From contig JAEUUT010000055.1 in NCBI GenBank assembly GCA_016787415.1, positions 25,887-89,886 of the forward strand: a DNA stretch of 64,000 bases, in the 5' to 3' direction. The notes under the pieces are model-generated. The model saw only the letters and a list, made by a program, of their open reading frames with translations, was not told where the DNA came from and ran no database searches. Source of the DNA: Saprospiraceae bacterium (GTDB lineage: Bacteria; Bacteroidota; Bacteroidia; Chitinophagales; Saprospiraceae). A program made the translations under genes and the position numbers. Shown here in pieces: positions 59,136 to 64,000 of this stretch (positions within the stretch are counted from its first letter, which is position 1; the number at the start of each line of letters is the position of its first letter).

Positions 59136-59762
59136 ATGAACGTACAACAATCCTACAACCTTTGGGCCACCCAATACGACACCAACAAAAACAAAACCCG
59201 CGATCTCGAAGCCCAGGCCCTTAGAACTACCCTGGAAGGCCGCTCATTCCGGCATATTCTCGAAATCGGCTGCGGCACCGGCAAAAACACCGAGTGGCTG
59301 CTGACCTGCGCGGAGCGCGTCACTGCCGTCGATCTGTCGGAAGGCATGCTGGACGTGGCGCGCAGCAAAATCAATGCTGAAAAGGTCGACTTCCGACAGG
59401 CAGACATCACGCAGGTTTGGAATTTTGGTACTGGACAATTCGACCTGATCACTTTTAGCCTGGTACTGGAGCACATTGAACACCTCGATCCTGTATTTCA
59501 GGAAGTAAGAAAAGCCCTGATGCCCGGCGGAATCGTGTATGTAGGCGAATTGCACCCTTTCAAACAGTATGCAGGCACACAGGCACGCTTCGACACGCCG
59601 GAAGGCCGCCAATTAGTGCCTTGCATCAACCACCATATCACAGATTTTTTACAGGCCGCTGAGCGCAGTGGCTTGCAGTTGCAACATTTGGAAGAGTATT
59701 TTGACGACCTGGATCGCAGTGGTATTCCGAGGCTGGCGCGGTTTGTTTTTTCAGAGAGATAA
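59136..59762 (+). CDS. Class I SAM-dependent methyltransferase
   Basis: The 208-residue protein has the Methyltransf_11 pattern: LEIGCGTGKNTEWLL (SAM loop), VTAVDLSEGMLDVARSKI (acidic strand end), DFRQADITQVWNF and FDLITFSLVLEHIEHLD. I chose the ATG at 59136 (MNVQQSYNLWATQYD); an in-frame ATG at 59100 is an alternative. The YNLWATQYD opening is typical of small methyltransferases that act on quinones, lipids or small molecules; the substrate is unknown. It is convergent with the giant surface protein gene. Confidence 0.9.
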   Translation: MNVQQSYNLWATQYDTNKNKTRDLEAQALRTTLEGRSFRHILEIGCGTGKNTEWLLTCAERVTAVDLSEGMLDVARSKINAEKVDFRQADITQVWNFGTGQFDLITFSLVLEHIEHLDPVFQEVRKALMPGGIVYVGELHPFKQYAGTQARFDTPEGRQLVPCINHHITDFLQAAERSGLQLQHLEEYFDDLDRSGIPRLARFVFSER

Positions 59763-59763
59763 A

Positions 59764-59853
59764 CTGTTCGGCTTCGCCTCACGGAAAGGGGGACTTGGGA
59801 TTTTACGGATGAAGCGGATTAAATGGATTTTTATGTGAGGCGAAGCCGAACAA
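59764..59853. terminator. Candidate bidirectional terminator between convergent genes
   Basis: TGTTCGGCTTCGCCTCAC (59764-59781) pairs with GTGAGGCGAAGCCGAACA (59835-59852), with about 50 nt between. There is no clear T-run, so it may be another intergenic palindrome rather than a terminator. Confidence 0.5.
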
Positions 59854-59860
59854 CCTATCC

Positions 59861-62800
59861 TCACTCAATCACCACTTTCTCCACTCGTTTTTCACCCCCC
59901 GACATCATTTCCAGCAGGTACATCCCGGTCGGAATATTGTCCATCCAGACTTTAACCGCTGTTTCGCCGGCCGCATTTTCAGCCACCCATTCCTTTGCCA
60001 GGCGCCCCTGCAAGTCGAGCAGCCGGAACCGTACCGGCGCTTGCCAGGGTTGGGTAGTCTGCACGGTGAATTCACCGCCTGAAGGATTTGGGAAAACGAG
60101 AATAGTACCGTCGTCCTGTGCTGGTGAGAATCGGATCGTTTTACAGATTTCCACAGAACAGAACTGTCCCTGATCGTCGCTTCGAACGATGTAGGCGCAA
60201 ACGGTATATTTCCCCAAACCCTGGAACGTATGCGTCATAGCCTGCGTGCCAACAGAATGCTGCACTACTGAAACGCCGGGCCAGTACCAGTACACGTCGT
60301 CGCATGGCAATGCCCCAACCGGGGTAAATACGGCTGTGTAGGGAATATTACCAGCCGCGATATACGATAATCCGCTATTCAAAACACTGCCATGCAAATC
60401 CTCACAGGCACACCCCAGCGATACTACGCACTCAGGCAACACAATACAATCGTGGAAATTGCAGCAATTGGTATGCTGGTCGTTGTCGTCCAGTTCATGC
60501 AAGGCTACCGTGAAACAAACCGTATCTCCGGGCATGGCCGGCGAGCCCAAGACAACGCTGAATGCCTGGGTTCCATTGGGTAGCAGGCCCGCACCCAGGG
60601 GAATCGTCTGATTGTACCCGCTTAATCCGGCCGGCGAGGTAAAGACGATGTGCGCTTCACCCATGGTCGTATTGGATGTGTTTTTGATGGTTCCCTGGTA
60701 CACCCAGCCACCCGTTGCCGGGTCGCACACAATGTTTTCTCCTGAAATATACCCGCATGGCGGTTCGCAGGTGAGCGGAATGGTGTCGCGGCAAATTACC
60801 GAGTCGCCCTGCAACCACTTGATTTCCAGCAACTGTGGCGGCGCCTGATCGGTGCGAATGCAAATATCGGGCAAGTTGAAAACGCCCAGCGGCAGACTGG
60901 CGCCCAGGGGCGGCGCCGCACTCAACAGTATCATCGTGGGTGTATAAGTCGTTGTCACCCAGCCCGAACCAAATGGATTATTCATCGTCAGCACCGTTCC
61001 ACCCGACAACATACACAGGCCAATTCCATCGAAATAGCCCGCCGCATAGTTGTTGTACAGGGAAATGCTGTAACAACACTGGTTGGCCGGAGATGTAGAA
61101 AATGGCAGCACCTCTTCTACACCAATGTCGTCGCATGGGTTGCAATCCGGTATGTCGATGCAATACATGGTATCCAGCGAGCAGCAGTGTGTCGTGTCGA
61201 TCAATTCCGGTTTTTCATCGTGCGCCATCAAATTGAAACAGAATGTCTGGCCCGCCAGGTTAGGCCCGCTTAGCAGGATGGTATAGGTTCTGCAATCGCC
61301 CGGCGCAATCGGATTGGCCGTTTCGTCGATAGTAGAAGGAGTCATCACTACGCCGACAGGTGAAACAGGTTGCAAGACGATATACCCTACACTGAAAAAA
61401 TTATCAATCGGGTTACAAACCGTCATCGAATACACCACCTGACCACCATCGCAATAGATGGAATCATGTTGAACATAGAGACACGGCGGTTCGTTCGGAC
61501 AGTTCAGTTCCAGCGTATCCGAGCAGGCAATGTTGAAATCAAAATCGTACCAGTCGAAAATGATTTGCTGGGGCACATTTTGAATATTTTCCAGGCAAAA
61601 CCTCAGAAAATCAGGCAATGAACCCGTCGGCAAGGGCGCATTGGTCGTGCTGTTGACCAGACTGATAGTGTTCGTTCCTATGGAAAACACAGACAGCGAA
61701 GTATCCAGGCTGCTCAAATCGAAGTTAAAATCCGTATCGCTGCTGTGAATGACTACGCCATACAGCACCGCACTCGGATTGCTGTAACTGAGCGACCAGC
61801 AACAACTGTCAGAAACCGGCTCTGCCGACACCGTCAGGTTGCCGCAGGAACAATCCATCAACATCAGTATCAAGGAATCGGAGGTAGCGGAACACCCAAA
61901 AGAAGTAGTACCTGTAAGCGTATACGTACCGCTTTGAGTCACCACCAGGCATTGTCCGGTAGCGCCGGGAATGGGCGCGCCGTTCAGATTCCATTGGTAA
62001 CCTGCCAACCCGTCGGGCCCACAAATCGTATCGGGATTACAGGCTTTGTAACAGCCTGCCGGCACCAGGCACAGATCGGGCAAGGGGTGAATCGTGGCGC
62101 TGGCCGTACCGCTGCATCCGCTGGTGGTATCTGTACCGATGGCAATGTATGTTCCTGCCTGAATGACGGTAATGACCGGCCCCGACGCCCCGTTATTCCA
62201 GCCGTACACCACATTGGGCTGCACGGGCGTAACACTCAGTGTGACCGGCATACCTTCGCAGTCGTCGGGTGAAATGGTAATCGAAAATGCCGGAGAAATT
62301 TTTACCGATACAACAACAGGCGCTGATACAGCCGAGCAGCCGTTAGCATCTGTCACCACAACCGAATAAGAAGGCAGCAGGTTAAAATCGCAAACATTGA
62401 TGGTTTGAGCCGTCTCTCCGGTAATGGGATTACCCAGATTGTCTAACCACTGGTAAGTATAGCCCTGCCCGGCAGTAGCGCTCAAGGTTGTACATCCTGC
62501 ATCACAAATGACTGGATTTCCGGAAATGGCCGCAGTTGGCAACGGCAGAATAACCACCGTCACCGGATCGAGGGTGCGGGAACATCCATTGGCGTCGGTA
62601 ATGATAACACTGTACGTACCGGCCACGCTTGTTACGATGGACTGGGTGGTAGCCAGTGTCGACCACAAGTAAGAATATCCGGGCGGAGCGCTGAGCGTCA
62701 CATTGGTACCTGCACATACCGTAAGGCTTGGCGCCACACTGATGACAGCGGGGGGCACAGCCGGGTTGATCAACAATGTTTGGGTCGACATGCTCTGGCA

Positions 62801-64000
62801 CCCGTTGGCATCCACGACCGTCAGCATTACGTTGTAGGAGCCAGATAGCAGGTAGGTATGCGACGGGCTTTGTGCACCGTTAAAAGAGCCGTCACCAAAT
62901 TTCCACAACCAGTTGATAATATTTATTCCCGATCCGCCGAAACTGATTGGATCGCCTACACAGGCGGGACTTGGATTAATGGAAATACCGGGAGGCGCCG
63001 CGCCGCCTGCAATAACTGTTTTTGTGATGCTGGCCTGGCAGCCATTGGCATTGGTGACTGTCAGCGTGACAGAATATGGCCCGGGCCCTGGAAATACATT
63101 CATCGGATCTTGCTGGGTCGATCCGAACGACCACGACCAGGATACCGGATCTTCTCCCGGCAGGTAGGTCGACTGATCTGTAAATGTCACTTTCCCGCAA
63201 CTGTCGGTGTAAGTGAAATTGGCAACCAGCGGGATACATACGCCATCTACATACTCCACCGCACACATGCCCGTTCCAGGCGCCTGTTCGGGTACCAATC
63301 CGTACAGATACACTTTGTTGCAGCCCACCGTCTGGTAAATGTGCTGCGCGTTGGCAAGTGTCCCTGTGTTTGTATTACTAAGCGGATCGTTAAAATCCCA
63401 GCCCGTCAGGGTGACATTTCCGCTTGCCGCTACCGTAAAATCAACGATGTTACAATCAGGCATTTGGTTGGCAGCAGTAAATGACAGGGTATAGGGTTGT
63501 GGCACACAAAGCGTATCGGCGATACAACTATCCTGCACCACAGGTATGATGTTCGACGTGTTCATACAGCCATTAGCATCCGTCACCTTTACCCAATAGG
63601 CAAAAGTGGCAGGTACATTGGTATTGGTATGGGTAAATGTAGCCTGGGTAGGCGGCAGTACCTGGGGCGTTCCGTTGCAGAACCAGTTGAAAGTATACCC
63701 TGTTCCCGTTTGTGCTACTAGGGTTACCGTATTGCTGTTGGGCGGTACAATGCACAAATGATTGGGGTCGGGCGTCGAAATCGAGGCAACCGGGCCGGGC
63801 TGCGCCACCGCCTGATACGTATCGATCGCTGTACAACCATTGGCGTCGGTGGTAGTGACGATGTAGTTTCCTCCACTATTGATGGAAATGGTTTGCGTAT
63901 TTCCGGAAGGCGACCACTGATAGGAAGTGAATCCGGCGCCTGCATTGAGCGTAGCGCTTACTCCCGGACACAAAATGCCGGTTTGTGTAATGACTGGCAC
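59861..64000 (-). CDS. Partial giant T9SS-secreted protein with PKD and Ig-like repeats
   Basis: The frame is open from the right edge; the 1379 residues visible are the C-terminal part and the start lies outside. Repeats of about 70-90 residues follow the pattern CPGxxxTLNAG...YQWSPSGNTQTI...GTYTVTVTDANGC, an Ig/PKD-like fold common in Bacteroidota adhesins; a classical PKD unit reads VSWSWSFGSTQQDPMN and WLWKFGDGSFNGAQSPSHTY. A later Cys-rich region has repeated CC pairs (SDSCCWSLSY, PANQCCYSISLY, TNCCNFHDC). The last 80 residues (VFPNPSGGEFTVQ to VEKVVIE) form a T9SS sorting domain. It is probably exposed at the cell surface; role in attachment is inference. Confidence 0.93.
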   Translation of the reverse strand: MPVITQTGILCPGVSATLNAGAGFTSYQWSPSGNTQTISINSGGNYIVTTTDANGCTAIDTYQAVAQPGPVASISTPDPNHLCIVPPNSNTVTLVAQTGTGYTFNWFCNGTPQVLPPTQATFTHTNTNVPATFAYWVKVTDANGCMNTSNIIPVVQDSCIADTLCVPQPYTLSFTAANQMPDCNIVDFTVAASGNVTLTGWDFNDPLSNTNTGTLANAQHIYQTVGCNKVYLYGLVPEQAPGTGMCAVEYVDGVCIPLVANFTYTDSCGKVTFTDQSTYLPGEDPVSWSWSFGSTQQDPMNVFPGPGPYSVTLTVTNANGCQASITKTVIAGGAAPPGISINPSPACVGDPISFGGSGINIINWLWKFGDGSFNGAQSPSHTYLLSGSYNVMLTVVDANGCQSMSTQTLLINPAVPPAVISVAPSLTVCAGTNVTLSAPPGYSYLWSTLATTQSIVTSVAGTYSVIITDANGCSRTLDPVTVVILPLPTAAISGNPVICDAGCTTLSATAGQGYTYQWLDNLGNPITGETAQTINVCDFNLLPSYSVVVTDANGCSAVSAPVVVSVKISPAFSITISPDDCEGMPVTLSVTPVQPNVVYGWNNGASGPVITVIQAGTYIAIGTDTTSGCSGTASATIHPLPDLCLVPAGCYKACNPDTICGPDGLAGYQWNLNGAPIPGATGQCLVVTQSGTYTLTGTTSFGCSATSDSLILMLMDCSCGNLTVSAEPVSDSCCWSLSYSNPSAVLYGVVIHSSDTDFNFDLSSLDTSLSVFSIGTNTISLVNSTTNAPLPTGSLPDFLRFCLENIQNVPQQIIFDWYDFDFNIACSDTLELNCPNEPPCLYVQHDSIYCDGGQVVYSMTVCNPIDNFFSVGYIVLQPVSPVGVVMTPSTIDETANPIAPGDCRTYTILLSGPNLAGQTFCFNLMAHDEKPELIDTTHCCSLDTMYCIDIPDCNPCDDIGVEEVLPFSTSPANQCCYSISLYNNYAAGYFDGIGLCMLSGGTVLTMNNPFGSGWVTTTYTPTMILLSAAPPLGASLPLGVFNLPDICIRTDQAPPQLLEIKWLQGDSVICRDTIPLTCEPPCGYISGENIVCDPATGGWVYQGTIKNTSNTTMGEAHIVFTSPAGLSGYNQTIPLGAGLLPNGTQAFSVVLGSPAMPGDTVCFTVALHELDDNDQHTNCCNFHDCIVLPECVVSLGCACEDLHGSVLNSGLSYIAAGNIPYTAVFTPVGALPCDDVYWYWPGVSVVQHSVGTQAMTHTFQGLGKYTVCAYIVRSDDQGQFCSVEICKTIRFSPAQDDGTILVFPNPSGGEFTVQTTQPWQAPVRFRLLDLQGRLAKEWVAENAAGETAVKVWMDNIPTGMYLLEMMSGGEKRVEKVVIE

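Overview
The window looks like a chromosomal segment of a Bacteroidota member, probably from the Saprospiria or a neighbouring class. The reasons are C-terminal type IX secretion (T9SS) sorting domains, many lipoproteins with a Cys lipobox, a fused SecD-SecF, the DUF2027-Smr protein, a POT transporter, and promoters of the Bacteroidota type (TTTG at -33, TAnnTTTG at -7). No rRNA, tRNA, CRISPR array, phage or transposase gene was seen. Placement below the phylum is inference.

Layout. 1-6.7 kb: envelope lipoproteins, with two paralogous di-haem MauG/cytochrome c peroxidases flanking three unrecognised lipoproteins. 6.7-10.2 kb: rpsO and pnp. 10.5-14.8 kb: a PBP4-type D,D-peptidase and a BlaI/BlaR1-like pair. 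14.9-18.7 kb: psd, asd and a coiled-coil protein with an LEA-like tail. 19-24.4 kb: a PHP/PolX protein, a UbiA-family transferase, a trans-sulfuration PLP enzyme and a glycosyltransferase. 25.1-28.3 kb: argH, an argE-like gene and argB. 28.4-32.5 kb: a T9SS VCBS protein and a LytS/LytTR pair. 32.5-33.8 kb: a small AT-richer island with a PIN toxin-antitoxin pair, an unknown 185-aa protein and a possible 35-aa ORF. 33.9-48.1 kb: housekeeping genes (Smr protein, acyltransferase, LD-carboxypeptidase, secDF, glpF, pfkA, a BadF-type sugar kinase, prfC, nspC). 48.2-54.9 kb: POT transporter, AsmA-like protein and a spermidine-synthase-like protein. 55.5-58.8 kb: two unrecognised lipoproteins, one with a c-type haem site. 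59.1-64 kb: a methyltransferase and the C-terminal 1379 residues of a giant T9SS adhesin-like protein.

The most unusual content is between the genes. About twenty intergenic gaps hold long inverted repeats whose arms are tandem short words, mostly heptamers (GGTTATC, AGTCCTG, GAGGTGA, GTAGTGA, GAGTTAT, GATGAAT, TGTTCGG), some octamers or nonamers. Arms of 50-73 nt are 96-100% self-complementary. Different copies of one family differ in sequence, but in each copy both arms carry the matching change. Many genes end inside an arm and take their stop codon from it. Several word families share one core (GTAGAGTACAC). The elements occur between convergent, tandem and divergent genes, so they are not simply terminators. 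On top of this are three 160-163 bp TA-flanked MITE-like elements, one of them inserted into an arm of such a hairpin so that the intact opposite arm preserves the empty site, and one roughly 314 bp element with inverted ends.
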